DNA of 64,000 bases, taken from Brachybacterium sp. Z12 (lineage in GTDB: Bacteria; Actinomycetota; Actinomycetes; Actinomycetales; Dermabacteraceae). A program made the position numbers and the translations under genes. A model generated the notes under the pieces. The model saw only the letters and a list, made by a program, of their open reading frames with translations, was not told where the DNA came from and did no database searches. Numbering within the stretch: position 1 is the first letter of the stretch; each line of letters starts with the position of its first letter. Positions 18,453 to 28,210 of this stretch are shown here, piece by piece. The stretch is taken from the NCBI RefSeq assembly GCF_014400405.1, contig NZ_CP060496.1, positions 186,001 through 250,000 of the forward strand, in the 5' to 3' direction.

Positions 18453-20851
18453 ATGACCATTCCGTCGTGGAATGACCGGAGCCGCAGCACCGAGCAGCGT
18501 GTCGAGGCGCTGCTCGCCGAGCTGAGCCTCGAGGAGAAGGCTGCCCAGCTCGGGAGCTACTGGAAGCGTCCCACCCTCGGTGACGCCGAGGGCTTCGCCC
18601 CGATGCAGTCGACCTTCGACGAGGGGCGCGACCCCTTCGAGGCCGCTGTCGACGGCGGTCTGGGCCACCTCACGCGCCCCTACGGGAGCGCGCCGCTCGA
18701 GCCCGAGGAGGGGGTGGAGAACCTGCGCGCGATGCAGCAGGCCGTCGTCGCCGGCTCCCCGCATGGCATCCCGGCGCTGGTCCACGAGGAATGCCTGACC
18801 GGGATCATGGCGCACGGCGCGACCACCTACCCCGCCGCGATCGCCTGGGGTGTGAGCTTCGACCCCGAGCTGATCGGCGAGATGGCGCAGCGGATCGGCG
18901 CCGACATGCGCGGCATCGGCGCCCACATGGGACTGTCCCCGGTGCTCGACATCGTGCGCGACTACCGCTGGGGCCGGATCGAGGAGACGATGGGCGAAGA
19001 CCCTTACCTCACCGGCGTGCTGGCCACCGAGTATGTGCGCGGCCTGCAGTCCTCCGGCGTGATCGCCACCCTCAAGCACTTCGCCGGCCACGCCGCCTCC
19101 CGCGCCGGCCGCAACCACGCCCCGGTCTCCATCGGGATGCGCGAGCTGCACGACATCGACCTGGTCCCCTTCGAGATGGCGGTGCGCCACGGCGAGGTCG
19201 GCTCGGTGATGAACTCCTACGCGGACCTCGACGGCACCCCGCCCGCCGCCAGCCACTGGCTGCTGACCGAGCTGCTCCGCGACGCCTGGGGCTTCGACGG
19301 CACCGTGGTCGCCGACTACTGGGCTGTGAGCTTCCTGGAATCCATGCACCGCGTCGTCGAGGATGACCGCGGCGCCGCGATCGCCGCCCTGAGCGCCGGC
19401 CTCGACATCGAGCTGCCCGAGACCACCGCCTATCCGCACCTGGTCGCTGCCGTGCGCGACGGCGACCTGGACGAGCAGGTGCTCGACACCGCCGTGCGCC
19501 GCATCCTGCGCCAGAAGGTCGAGCTCGGCCTGCTGGACCCGGAGTTCGACGCCGCTGCCACCGGTGAGGCGATCGACCTGGACCCGGCCGAGAACCGCGC
19601 GCTCGCGAAGCGCATGGCCGAGGAGTCCATCATCCTGCTCGACAACCCCCACGGCGCGCTCCCGCTCGCCGCTCCGGCCGACGGCGGCGCCCCCGCCTCG
19701 ATCGCCCTGATCGGCCCCGCCGCCGTGCAGCCCCGCAGCTTCCTGGGCTGCTACAGCTTCACCAACCACGTCCTGTCCCGCCTCGAGGACAACGGCAGCT
19801 CCGTGGACGTCCCGACCCTCACCGATGCCCTGACGCAGGAGTTCCCGCAGTCGAGCATCACCACCGTGGGCGGCACCGGCTTCTCCGACGACGACACCTC
19901 CGGCATCGCCGAGGCAGTCGCCGCCGCCGAGGCCGCCGAGCTGGCCGTGCTCGCCGTCGGCGACATCGCGGGCCTGTTCGGCGCCGGCACCTCCGGCGAG
20001 GGCTGCGATGTCGAGAGCCTGCAGCTGCCCGGCGTCCAGCACGAGCTGGTCGAAGCGGTGCTCGCCACCGGCACCCCGGTGGTCCTGGTGCTGGTCACCG
20101 GCCGTCCCTACTCGCTCGGCGCTTACGCCGGCCGTGCCCAGGCGATCATCCAGGCCTTCATGCCCGGCGAGGAGGGCGCGAGCGCCATCGCCGGCGTCCT
20201 CTCCGGACGGGTGAACCCCTCCGGTCGCCTGCCCATCGGCATCCCCAACGGAGTGGGCGGCCAGCCCGGCACCTACCTCGCCCCCGTGCTCGCCTGGGTC
20301 AGCGACGGGATCTCCAACCTCGACCCCAAGCCGCTGTTCCCCTTGGCCACGGACTGAGCTACTCCCGCTTCGAGTACAGCGAGCTGGAGCTCTCCGCGTC
20401 GGAGATCGCGAACGACGGCACGGTCGAGATCTCCGCGACCGTCTCCAACACCGGTGACCGCGACGGGCAGGAGGTCGTCCAGCTCTACCTCAGCGACCCC
20501 GTGGCCAGCGTGGTGCGCCCGCTGAAGCGCCTGGTCGGCTTCACCAAGGTGGGCCTCGCGGCCGGGGAGAGCACCCGCGTGAGCTTCCGCCTGCACGCCG
20601 ACCGCACCTCCTTCACCGGCCCCGACCTGCAGCGCATCGTCGAGCCCGGCGAGATCCGGGTGCGGCTGGGCGCCTCGAGCGAGGACATGACCCTCGAGGG
20701 CTCCTTCCGCATCAGCGGTCAGGTGCGCGAGATCGAGACCGGCCGCGCCGTGCTGGACACGCCCGTGTCCGTCTCGCCGGTCGCGCTGCGTGCCGAGCAC
20801 CAGGCAGCGGCCGCCGGCGCGGCCGCCCCGGCAGGCGGGGGCGACCGATGA
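18453..20851 (+). CDS. GH3 beta-xylosidase/beta-glucosidase
   Basis: About 799 residues, probably cytosolic (no signal peptide). Order: GH3 N-domain barrel (HEECLTGIMAHGATTYPAAIAWG, HMGLSPVLDIVRDYRWGR, KHFAGH), nucleophile Asp288 in TVVADYWAVSF, the alpha/beta sandwich C-domain, and a fibronectin-like C-terminal domain (VSNTGDRDGQEVVQLYLSDP). The frame breaks near 20,340 where FPFGHGLSYS needs TTT but TT is present; the second part then runs to 20,851. ATG 18,453 has GAAGGAG seven bases upstream. Its stop overlaps the GH10 start by four bases, so both act on imported xylo-oligomers. GH3 substrate choice (xylose or glucose) is inferred from context. Confidence 0.88.
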
Positions 20852-22080
20852 CCCCGGCCCGCACGCCGCAGACACCGGGCGAGCGGGTCGAGACCCTCCG
20901 CCTCAGGATCGTCGACGAGCACGGCGAGGCCCGGGCGGGGGAGGAGGCCCGCATCGAGCAGGTCAGCCACGCCTTCGGCTTCGGCTGCTCCGCCTTCGAG
21001 CTGCGTCCCGAGGAGCCCGACGAACACACCCGGCAGTGGCTAGATCTGTTCAACATGGCCACCCTCCCCTTCTACTGGCGATGGTTCGAGAAGACCCCCG
21101 GCGCCCCGGACACCCAGCGGATCCTCCGCCTGGCCGAGGGCCTGCGCAGCCACGGGGTGCGCCTGAAGGGGCACCCGCTGCTGTGGCACACCCTCGCGCC
21201 CTCCTGGCTGCTGGAGAAGGACGACGCCGAGGTCGAGAGCCTCATCCGTGACCGGATCACCCGTGAGGTCACAGACTTCGCCGGGATCATCGAGCAGTGG
21301 GACGCGATCAACGAGACCGTGATCCTCCCGGTCTTCGAGGCCGAGGAGAACGCCGTCACCCGCCTCGCACAGGCACGAGGGCGGATGGACGTCATCCGGC
21401 TCGCCTTCGAGACCGCACGAGCAGCCGACCCCGCAGCACGGCTGGTCCTGAACGACTTCGACCTCTCGCCCGCCTTCGAGGACGTCATCGAGGAGTGCCT
21501 GGAGGCCGGGCTGCAGATCGACGCGATCGGTCTGCAGACCCACATGCACCAGGGCTACCGGGGAGAGGAGCAGATCACCGAGGTGATCGAGCGCTTCTCC
21601 CGCTTCGGCCTGCCGCTCCAGCTGACCGAGACCACGCTGGTCTCGGGCGACCTCATGCCCGCGCACGTCGGGGACCTCAACGACCACGTCGTCGACTCCT
21701 GGCCCTCCACCCCGGAGGGGGAAGCGCGTCAGGCCGACGAGCTCGAGCGGCACTACCGCACCGTGCTCGCCCAGCCGGCCGTCGAGTCGCTCACGTACTG
21801 GGGGCTCGGGGACGCCGGGGCCTGGCTCGGGGCACCCGCGGGCCTGGTGCGCGCCGACGGCACGCCCAAGCCGAGCTACGACGCCCTGCGGGCGCTGATC
21901 GCCGATGAGTGGTGGGTGAAGGACCGCTCCCTTCGCACCGACGGCGAGGGCGTTCTCACGCTCGAGGGCTTCGCGGGCGACTACTCGCTCGAGCACGACG
22001 GGGAGAGCGTCGAGATCACGATCCCTCGAGGGGGCGGGGAGCAGCAGCTGAGCCGTCCCCGTCGGGCTCCGCGCGGCTGA
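20848..22080 (+). CDS. cytosolic GH10 endo-beta-1,4-xylanase
   Basis: 410 residues without a signal peptide, so likely an intracellular enzyme trimming imported xylo-oligosaccharides. GH10 landmarks are RLKGHPLLWHTLAPSW, acid/base Glu156 in WDAINET, LNDFDLS, GLQTHMHQGY, and nucleophile Glu261 in LQLTETT. A short N-terminal beta-like region (RLRIVDEHGEARAGEEARIEQVSHAFGFG) precedes the barrel, seen in some intracellular GH10 proteins. ATG overlaps the GH3 stop (ATGA). The last 65 bp overlap the tail of the convergent DUF624 gene. The final residues (GGGEQQLSRPRRAPRG) look unlike the family, so the true stop may be earlier and masked by an indel near 22,030. Confidence 0.88.
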   Translation: MTPARTPQTPGERVETLRLRIVDEHGEARAGEEARIEQVSHAFGFGCSAFELRPEEPDEHTRQWLDLFNMATLPFYWRWFEKTPGAPDTQRILRLAEGLRSHGVRLKGHPLLWHTLAPSWLLEKDDAEVESLIRDRITREVTDFAGIIEQWDAINETVILPVFEAEENAVTRLAQARGRMDVIRLAFETARAADPAARLVLNDFDLSPAFEDVIEECLEAGLQIDAIGLQTHMHQGYRGEEQITEVIERFSRFGLPLQLTETTLVSGDLMPAHVGDLNDHVVDSWPSTPEGEARQADELERHYRTVLAQPAVESLTYWGLGDAGAWLGAPAGLVRADGTPKPSYDALRALIADEWWVKDRSLRTDGEGVLTLEGFAGDYSLEHDGESVEITIPRGGGEQQLSRPRRAPRG

Positions 22081-22741
22081 CGAACTTCGTGGTGAGCAGC
22101 TGCGCCACCGGCCGTTCCGAGGCCCACAGCGCGAAGACCAGCAGCGACGCCGCGAACAGCAGCAGGAACTCCCCGACGAACAGGATGATGCCGAACGTCA
22201 GCACGCCCAGCGACAGCAGGGCGAGCGTGGACAGGGGCTTCACCAGCAGCGTGAACGCCGCCAGGCGGAAGACGTCCCGCGTGCGGAAGCTGAAGGTCGA
22301 GACGATCGAGAGCACCCGCGCCAGGACCAGCAGCGCCGCCGCACCCACGACCAGGAAGACGACGTTGAGGAGGCTGGTCCCCACCGCGTCGGAGTAGGTG
22401 AGGTTGAAGGCCAGCAGGGCCAGCACGAGCAGCACGGGGGTGCCCACCTTGAGGCTGTCGAGGGCATTGAGCCGATAGCCGCGCAGGAACTGGCGGGCCG
22501 GGGCCAGATCCTGGTCCTCCCGCCAGGTCCGGCAGGCGTACAGCCCGGCGGCTAGGGCCGGCAGCAGCGGCAGCGCCCCGATCACGAACAGCAGCGAGCT
22601 CAGCGGCCCCGGGGACAGCACCGTCCACAGCAGGAGGGTGGGTGCGGCGGCGAGCACGAGCAGCACGTCGAGCGCGAGGAACCAGTAGACCCCTTCGGTG
22701 ATCTCGGTGAACAGACCGCGCGGGCGACTGGGTGGCGTCAT
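22016..22741 (-). CDS. DUF624 (YesL-like) membrane protein
   Basis: Intact 241-residue protein with about five or six membrane segments (FLALDVLLVLAAAPTLLLWTVL, LLFVIGALPLLPALAAGLYACR, VLLVLALLAFNLTY, VVFLVVGAAALLVLARV, LLVFALWA) and the family opening FTEITEGVYWF. YesL-type proteins accompany CUT1 importers for pectin or xylan oligomers in Bacillus and actinobacteria, but their biochemical role is not known. ATG 22,741 has AGGAGG five bases upstream. It is divergent from the binding-protein operon at 23,213, and the gap holds the best palindrome of the window at 22,809. Confidence 0.88.
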   Translation of the reverse strand: MTPPSRPRGLFTEITEGVYWFLALDVLLVLAAAPTLLLWTVLSPGPLSSLLFVIGALPLLPALAAGLYACRTWREDQDLAPARQFLRGYRLNALDSLKVGTPVLLVLALLAFNLTYSDAVGTSLLNVVFLVVGAAALLVLARVLSIVSTFSFRTRDVFRLAAFTLLVKPLSTLALLSLGVLTFGIILFVGEFLLLFAASLLVFALWASERPVAQLLTTKFVSRAEPDGDGSAAAPRPLEGS

Positions 22742-22808
22742 TGCTCCTCCTGGAGACGTGCAGGGAGACGTGCAGGATGCCGCCGGACACGACAAGATCT
22801 CATTATGT

Positions 22809-22821
22809 CCGAAAGTTTCGG
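22809..22821. promoter_or_regulatory. 13-bp palindromic operator CCGAAAGTTTCGG
   Basis: Perfect palindrome around a central G, 68 bp upstream of the DUF624 start. Best copy of the GAAA-N-TTTC motif. From memory, xylanase promoters of Streptomyces carry a similar CGAAANTTTCG site bound by a LacI-family repressor. The 471-bp gap 22,742-23,212 contains this and the elements listed next, and no gene. Confidence 0.6.
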
Positions 22822-22948
22822 GTTTTGTCGAGCCGCAGTTGCAGAAACGTTACCTTCTGCCGGCCCGGCCGGGAGGGCTTAGGGGGTGGCGCTACGGTCT
22901 GGCGCACCTGGTCACGGCGATGCGGGACGATTCACCTGCCGTGCTTGC

Positions 22949-23027
22949 AAGTTTTCGGGAACTTCTTGACCAAGATCACATCGACGGTTAAGTTAAGGCC
23001 CACAACGAAAGCTTGACGAAAGTCTCG
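22949..23027 (+). promoter_or_regulatory. promoter and flanking operators of the xylo-oligosaccharide importer
   Basis: TTGACC (22,966-22,971) and TAAGTT (22,989-22,994) form a -35/-10 pair with 17-bp spacing. AAGTTTTCGGGAACTT (22,949-22,964) abuts the -35 box. CGAAAGCTTG (23,006-23,015) and CGAAAGTCTCG (23,017-23,027) lie just past the expected transcript start. This arrangement fits repression by the LacI-type protein encoded at 31,411. A leader of nearly 200 bp then precedes the ATG at 23,213. Confidence 0.5.
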
Positions 23028-23212
23028 GCAATTCCTGCGGCACAGTCGCTGGAGGGAGTCGCAGACGAGAGGTTCACCCGTCCCGCTCGGTCGGGTCGTC
23101 TCCACGGTGACGTGGAGGCACCCGAGCGTGGACGCCCCGCAGCACCGGTTCGATTCGCTTCGCCCCTCGCCGCACCATCCGGTCCGGCTTTGACCCTCAT
23201 GAGGAGACGGCA

Positions 23213-24889
23213 ATGACCACGCCCCGCCCCTTCCCTTTCGCCCCGACCCGACGCAGCTTCGTCGGACTCTCCGCTGCGGCCTTCGCCACGGTGGCGCTGG
23301 CAGCCTGCGGGTCCAACTCCGCTGAGGAGGTCGACGTCGAGAGCCAGAACGTCGGCGCGATGGATGACTACGCCGCGGACACCCAGTTCAAGGCCACCGA
23401 GCCGATCCAGGTCAGCATGCTGTGGACCGACTGGCCCGAGGTCCCCGTCGAGGACTCCTGGCGGCTCTTCGAGCACATCAAGGAGATCACGAACGTCGAG
23501 ATCACGCTGACGCACATCCCCTTCAGCGATGCGACCGAGAAGCGCAGCCTCCTCATCAGCGCCGGCGACGCCCCCACGCTGATCCCGCTGGTCTACACCG
23601 GTGAGGACGCCCCGTTCGTCTCCTCGGGCGCCGTGGTCCCGCTCAGCGACTTTGCGGACAAGATGCCCAACTTCCAGAAGTACGTCGAGGAGTGGGACCT
23701 CGCCGAGATGATCAACAACCTCAAGCAGGAGGACGGCAAGTACTACATGGTGCCGGGCCTGCAGGAGGTCTCGGTCCCCGTCTTCAGCCTCGTCGTGCGC
23801 AAGGACGTCTTCGAAGACGTCGCAGGCGGGGTGCCGAACACCTGGGAGGAGCTCCACGAGGCACTCAAGCTCATCAAGGAGGAGTACCCGGACTCCGTCC
23901 CGCTCGCCGACGGCTTCGAGGCTCAGTCCATGCTCAACTACGCCGCTCACGCCTTCGGCACCAAGGCCGGCTGGGGCTTCGGCGACGGTGCGATCGAGGG
24001 TGCCGACGGCAAGCTCACCTACGTCGCGACCACCGACGAGTACAAGCAGCTGGTGGAGTACTTCCGCGGTCTGGTCGAGGACGGCCTGCTGGACAGGGAG
24101 TCCCTCACCGAATCGAACGACGGCAGCGGAGCCGCCGGCGTCGACGAGAAGTTCGCCAATGAGTCGTGCTTCGCCGCTTCCGGGTCCTCCGGCACGGCGA
24201 TCGAATTCGCCACGGCGCTCAACGAGACCGTGGGCGAGGGCAACTTCTCCGTCGGCCTCATCCCGCCGCCCGCCGGTCCCGCCGGCGACAAGGTCGAGCC
24301 CCGCAACTTCTGGCACGGATTCATGCTCAGCTCGGAGATCACGAAGTCCGAGAACTTCCTGGCCACGCTGCAGTTCGTCGACTGGCTCTACTTCAACCCC
24401 GATGCTCGCGAGATGCTGCGCTGGGGCGAGAAGGACGTGCACTACACCAAGGCCGAGGACGACACCATCGAGCTGATGGACGGGTTCTCCCTGGATGACT
24501 ACGCGATCAACACCGGGGCCGGCACCGACATCAAGATCGATCTCGGGTTCTCCACCTTCCCGGCCGAGTCCTCCGAGTCCCGGGCGCTGAAGGAGTCCTA
24601 CAGCACCCCGGAGTTCGTCGAGTACATCGACGACGTCCTGACCACGCGGACCCCGCGCGATCCGTTCCCGCCCACGCCGATGGACGAGACCGAGCTTGAG
24701 CAGGCCTCGCTGCTGGCCACTCCGATCAAGGACTCCGTGGATACCGCGACCCTGCAGTTCATCATGGGCGAGCGCGATATGAGCGAATGGGATTCCTTCC
24801 TCGGCGAGCTGGAGGCGGCGGGCGTGCCGCGCTACCTCGAGCTGCTCAACAACACCGCGCGCGATCGCTTCGTCGAGGCGAACGGGTGA
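23213..24889 (+). CDS. xylo-oligosaccharide-type binding lipoprotein (LplA/YtcQ-like)
   Basis: Intact 558-residue extracellular solute-binding protein of the large LplA-like class. Tat-type signal TRRSFVGLS, lipobox LAAC with Cys32. Mature part starts ESQNVGAMDDYAADTQFKATEPIQVSMLWTDWP and ends RDRFVEANG. ATG is preceded by GAGGAGACGGCA. First gene of lipoprotein - permease - permease (23,213-26,833). A close paralogue lies at 32,489-34,169, sharing long stretches such as SMLWTDWPE and FWHGFMLSS/GS. Placement among GH10, GH67 and esterase genes indicates decorated xylo-oligosaccharides (for example aldouronic acids, as for LplA in Paenibacillus), which is inference. Confidence 0.92.
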   Translation: MTTPRPFPFAPTRRSFVGLSAAAFATVALAACGSNSAEEVDVESQNVGAMDDYAADTQFKATEPIQVSMLWTDWPEVPVEDSWRLFEHIKEITNVEITLTHIPFSDATEKRSLLISAGDAPTLIPLVYTGEDAPFVSSGAVVPLSDFADKMPNFQKYVEEWDLAEMINNLKQEDGKYYMVPGLQEVSVPVFSLVVRKDVFEDVAGGVPNTWEELHEALKLIKEEYPDSVPLADGFEAQSMLNYAAHAFGTKAGWGFGDGAIEGADGKLTYVATTDEYKQLVEYFRGLVEDGLLDRESLTESNDGSGAAGVDEKFANESCFAASGSSGTAIEFATALNETVGEGNFSVGLIPPPAGPAGDKVEPRNFWHGFMLSSEITKSENFLATLQFVDWLYFNPDAREMLRWGEKDVHYTKAEDDTIELMDGFSLDDYAINTGAGTDIKIDLGFSTFPAESSESRALKESYSTPEFVEYIDDVLTTRTPRDPFPPTPMDETELEQASLLATPIKDSVDTATLQFIMGERDMSEWDSFLGELEAAGVPRYLELLNNTARDRFVEANG

Positions 24890-24923
24890 GCGGCGCTGAG
24901 ACACTGAGGGAGGAGCTGAGGAC

Positions 24924-25898
24924 ATGACTCTGGCGGAGTCCCAGCAGGTCGCGGCGCAGGAGTCTGCGCCGCGACCCGCGGTCCTGAAACCGAGGCCGGG
25001 AGGGTGGAAGAGGGCGCTCAAGCGAGATTGGCCGCTGTACAGCCTCGCGATCGCGCCGCTGATCTTCCTGGCGATCTTCCGATACCTGCCGATGCTTGGC
25101 AACGTGATCGCCTTCCGGCGCTTCCGGGCCGGCGGCAGCATCTTCGGCGATGAGTGGGTCGGGATGCTCTACGTGGATATGTTCATCCACGATCCCGCCT
25201 TCTGGAACGTCTTCACGAACACGGCGATCATCGGCGGCATGACCCTGGTGGTCTGCTTCCCGCTGCCGATCATCCTCGCGTTGATGCTCAACGAGGTGCG
25301 GCGCACGCACTTCAAGCGGATCGTGCAGTCGATCAGCTACCTGCCGCACTTCCTCTCGGTCGTGATCGTGGTGGGCATGGTCTACCAGCTGCTCTCCCTG
25401 CAGGGCACTGTCAACCAGATCGCCGAGGCCTTCGGTGGGGACGCGGTCTCGTTCCTCCAGAAGCCCGAGTGGTTCCGGTTCATCTACGTGGCCTCCGAGG
25501 CCTGGCAGACCGTCGGCTGGGGCACGATCCTGTACCTCGCCGCGCTGACCGCCGTGGACGACCAGCTCTACGAGGCGTCCCGCATCGACGGTGCCAACCG
25601 CTGGCAGCAGACCTGGCACGTCACGATCCCGGGGATCCGGCCGACGATGGTCACCCTGCTGATCCTCAACATCGGCAACTTCCTGAACGTCGGGTTCGAG
25701 AAGGTCCTGCTGCTGTACAACCCCATGACCTATTCCACCGGTGACGTGATCTCGACGTACCTGTACCGAGTGGGTCTGGTGTCCAACAACCTCAGCTATG
25801 CGGCGGCCATCGGCCTGTTCCAGGCGATCATCGGATTCGCGATGGTCATGTCCGCCAACTACATCTCGAAGCGATTGGTGGGGACGAGCCTGTGGTGA
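24924..25898 (+). CDS. sugar ABC transporter permease (LplB-like)
   Basis: Intact 324-residue membrane subunit. A positively charged tail (KPRPGGWKRALKRDWPLYSLAIAPLIFLAIFRYLPM) leads into six helices. The EAA loop reads YEASRIDGANRWQQTWHVTIPGIRP. Typical of YtfT/LplB-type permeases that pair with very large binding proteins. GAGGAGCTGAGGAC precedes ATG 24,924, and the gene lies 34 bp after the binding-protein stop. It overlaps the next permease by seven bases. No ATPase gene in the operon. Confidence 0.92.
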   Translation: MTLAESQQVAAQESAPRPAVLKPRPGGWKRALKRDWPLYSLAIAPLIFLAIFRYLPMLGNVIAFRRFRAGGSIFGDEWVGMLYVDMFIHDPAFWNVFTNTAIIGGMTLVVCFPLPIILALMLNEVRRTHFKRIVQSISYLPHFLSVVIVVGMVYQLLSLQGTVNQIAEAFGGDAVSFLQKPEWFRFIYVASEAWQTVGWGTILYLAALTAVDDQLYEASRIDGANRWQQTWHVTIPGIRPTMVTLLILNIGNFLNVGFEKVLLLYNPMTYSTGDVISTYLYRVGLVSNNLSYAAAIGLFQAIIGFAMVMSANYISKRLVGTSLW

Positions 25899-26833
25899 TC
25901 GAAGCAATGGCCCCGGACGCACCCCGCCCGGCGCCCGTGACAGCCCGAACCTCCCGGATCAAGGACTCCACCTCATACAAGGTGTTCACGGTCGTGAACA
26001 TGACCGTGCTCGTGCTGATGTGCGCGTTGATGCTCTACCCGTTCATCATGCTGCTGGCCCAGTCGTTCAGCTCCGCGGGGGCGATCAACGCGGGGAAGGT
26101 CAACCTCTTCCCCGTCGACTTCAACCTCGACACCTATAAGGCAGTCGCCAACAACAGCAACTTCTGGCGCACCTACGGCAACACCGTGGTCTACACCCTC
26201 ATCGGCACCACCATCGCGATGGTGCTGACCACGACCTACGCCTATGTGCTCTCGAAGAAGCATCTCAAGGGGCGCGGCCTGCTCATCGGCATCGCCGTGT
26301 TCACGATGTTCTTCAACGGCGGCATCGTTCCGAACTACGTGCTCATCTCCTCGCTGGGGATGAAGAACACCATGTGGGCGGTGATCCTCCCGCCGGCGCT
26401 GTCGGTCTTCAACCTCCTGGTCATGAAGGCGTTCTTCGAGAACCTGCCCAACGAGCTGGAGGAGGCCGCGCACATCGATGGCCTCAGCTGGTTCGGGATC
26501 TTCTTCCGGATCGTGATGCCGCTGTCCAAGGCGGTGATCGCCACGATGGTGCTGTTCTACTCGGTGCAGTACTGGAACGACTGGTTCGCGGCCTTCCTCT
26601 ACCTGGACCGCACCGACCTGTTCCCGGTGACGCTGTTCCTGAGGAACCTCATAGCCGGAGCCTCGACGGCGGCCTCCGAGGGCGCTGCGGCCTCCGGCTC
26701 CACCGTGAGCGACATCAACGCCAACATCCAGTCGGTCACGATGATCCTGATCTTGATCCCCATCCTGTGCGTGTACCCGTTCGTGCAGCGGTACTTCGTC
26801 TCGGGGATCATGCTCGGCTCCGTCAAGGGCTGA
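25892..26833 (+). CDS. sugar ABC transporter permease (LplC/YtcP-like)
   Basis: Intact 313-residue membrane subunit. KDSTSYKVFTVVNMTVLVLMCALMLYPFIMLLAQSFSS begins the helix bundle; the EAA loop reads LEEAAHIDGLSWFGIFFRIVMPLSKA. GTG 25,892 overlaps the previous stop by seven bases; ATG 25,907 is an alternative. A loop rich in Ala/Ser (ASTAASEGAAASGSTVSD) before the last helix is longer than I expect in the family and probably faces outward. Forms the channel with the LplB-like protein. Confidence 0.9.
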   Translation: MVIEAMAPDAPRPAPVTARTSRIKDSTSYKVFTVVNMTVLVLMCALMLYPFIMLLAQSFSSAGAINAGKVNLFPVDFNLDTYKAVANNSNFWRTYGNTVVYTLIGTTIAMVLTTTYAYVLSKKHLKGRGLLIGIAVFTMFFNGGIVPNYVLISSLGMKNTMWAVILPPALSVFNLLVMKAFFENLPNELEEAAHIDGLSWFGIFFRIVMPLSKAVIATMVLFYSVQYWNDWFAAFLYLDRTDLFPVTLFLRNLIAGASTAASEGAAASGSTVSDINANIQSVTMILILIPILCVYPFVQRYFVSGIMLGSVKG

Positions 26834-26838
26834 GCCCC

Positions 26839-26873
26839 AGCGCCCCGTCGCCCCCCCGTGGCCGCGGGGCGCT
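26839..26873 (+). terminator. hairpin between importer operon and secreted GH10
   Basis: AGCGCCCCG pairs with CGGGGCGCT across a 17-nt loop, five bases after the permease stop. It may end the importer transcript or stabilise it while allowing read-through to the GH10 gene, which has no obvious promoter of its own. Confidence 0.5.
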
Positions 26874-26926
26874 CGCACGAGCAATACACCCATGCAGGAC
26901 CAGATGTTGACGTCGAAGGAGACACC

Positions 26927-28209
26927 ATGAGACGCCGCCAGATCCTCACCGCCGGAGCGGTCGCCACCACGCTCGCCGCCGCGGCCCCGGCAGCCATCGC
27001 CGCTCCGGGCGGGGGCGGAGGCCCGAAGAAGCCTCCGGGCAACGGACGCAGCAAGCCCCCGGGCCTGGCCAAGAAGGACAACCTCGCCTTCGCCGCCGGG
27101 GACACGCTGAAGATCGGCTGCGCCGTCGCCGGCGGTGGGCACCACACGGACGAGAACTACCCGGACCCGTTCACCAGCGACCAGCCCTACCGCGAGGTGC
27201 TCGCGAGCGAGTTCACCTCGCTCTCGGCCGAGAACCAGATGAAGTGGGACCACCTGCGCCCCGCGCCGGACACCTACGACTTCACCGACGCCGACGCGAT
27301 CGCAGACTTCGCCGAGGCCAACGGCCAGGTGGTGCGCGGACACACCCTGATGTGGCACAGCCAGAACCCCGAGTGGATCGAGCAGGGCGACCACACCCCG
27401 GAGCAGCTGCGCGAGATCCTCAAGGACCACATCTTCACGGTGGCCGGTCGCTACGCGGGCCGCATGCAGCAGTGGGACGTCGTCAACGAGATCTTCGACG
27501 ACAACGCCGAGCTGCGCACGACCGGGAACATCTGGATCCGTGAGCTGGGCCCGGAGATCATCGCCGACTGCTTCCGTTGGGCGCACGAGGCCGATCCGGA
27601 GGCGCTGCTGTTCTTCAACGACTACAACGTCGACGGCATCAACGCCAAGAGCGACGCCTACTACGCGCTCATCGTGGACCTCCTCGCCGACGGCGTCCCG
27701 GTCCACGGCTTCTCCACCCAGGGGCACCTGTCGCTGCGCTACGGGTTCCCCGACGACCTCGCCGACAACCTCCAGCGGTTCGCCGACCTCGGGCTGCAGA
27801 CAGCCGTCACCGAGCTCGACGTGCGGATGGATGTGGCCGAGGGGGAGGCGCGACGCCTGAGCAGCTCGAGCAGCAGGCCGACTACTACCGCCGTGTGACC
27901 GAGGCGGCGCTGTCCGTCGAGGGCTGCTCCTCGCTCACCCTGTGGGGCGTGCTGGACAAGTACTCGTGGGTGCCGGTGACCTTCCCCGGTGAGGCCGCGG
28001 CGACCGTGCTGTGGGACGACTTCTCCCGCAAGCCCGCCTACTACGCGGTCCAGGACGCGCTCGCCGAGGCGAGCGGACGCGGGGCATCCGGCGCTGCGGC
28101 GCTGACCGACGCCTCCGAGGCGTCTCGAGCAGGACCCATGCGGGGGCGGTGCCACGGCGCCGCCCCCGTTCTGCTGCGCGCTGGTCAGTGGATCGGGTCA
28201 GTGGAGTGA
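26927..28209 (+). CDS. secreted GH10 endo-beta-1,4-xylanase
   Basis: About 427 codons. Tat-like signal MRRRQILTAGAVATTLAAAAPAAIAA, then a Gly/Pro/Lys-rich linker, then a GH10 barrel: QMKWDHLRP, GHTLMWHSQNPEW, acid/base Glu188 in WDVVNEIF, FFNDYNVDG, FSTQGHLSLRYG and nucleophile Glu296 in VTELDVR. The frame breaks near 27,850 (one G missing; EGEAATPEQLEQQADYYRRV resumes). The barrel ends at KPAYYAVQDALAEAS near 28,070. The remaining frame runs through two hairpins (28,108-28,168), so the real stop is probably earlier and hidden by another indel. ATG 26,927 follows GAAGGAGACACC. The enzyme makes the oligomers imported by the operon upstream. Confidence 0.87.
28108..28168. terminator. double hairpin between convergent GH10 and GH67
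   Basis: GACGCCTCCGAGGCGTC (28,108-28,124) is a perfect 7-bp stem with a 3-nt loop. CGGGGGCGG/CCGCCCCCG (28,141-28,168) is a 9-bp stem with a 10-nt loop. Position before the convergent GH67 stop at 28,211 fits a bidirectional terminator. Confidence 0.55.
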
Positions 28210-28210
28210 G

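Noticed and set aside
22988..25141. A 717-residue open frame antisense to the binding lipoprotein
   Set aside because: Composition is an Arg/Gly/Val/His mix typical of antisense frames in GC-rich genes; the sense frame has signal, lipobox and family motifs.
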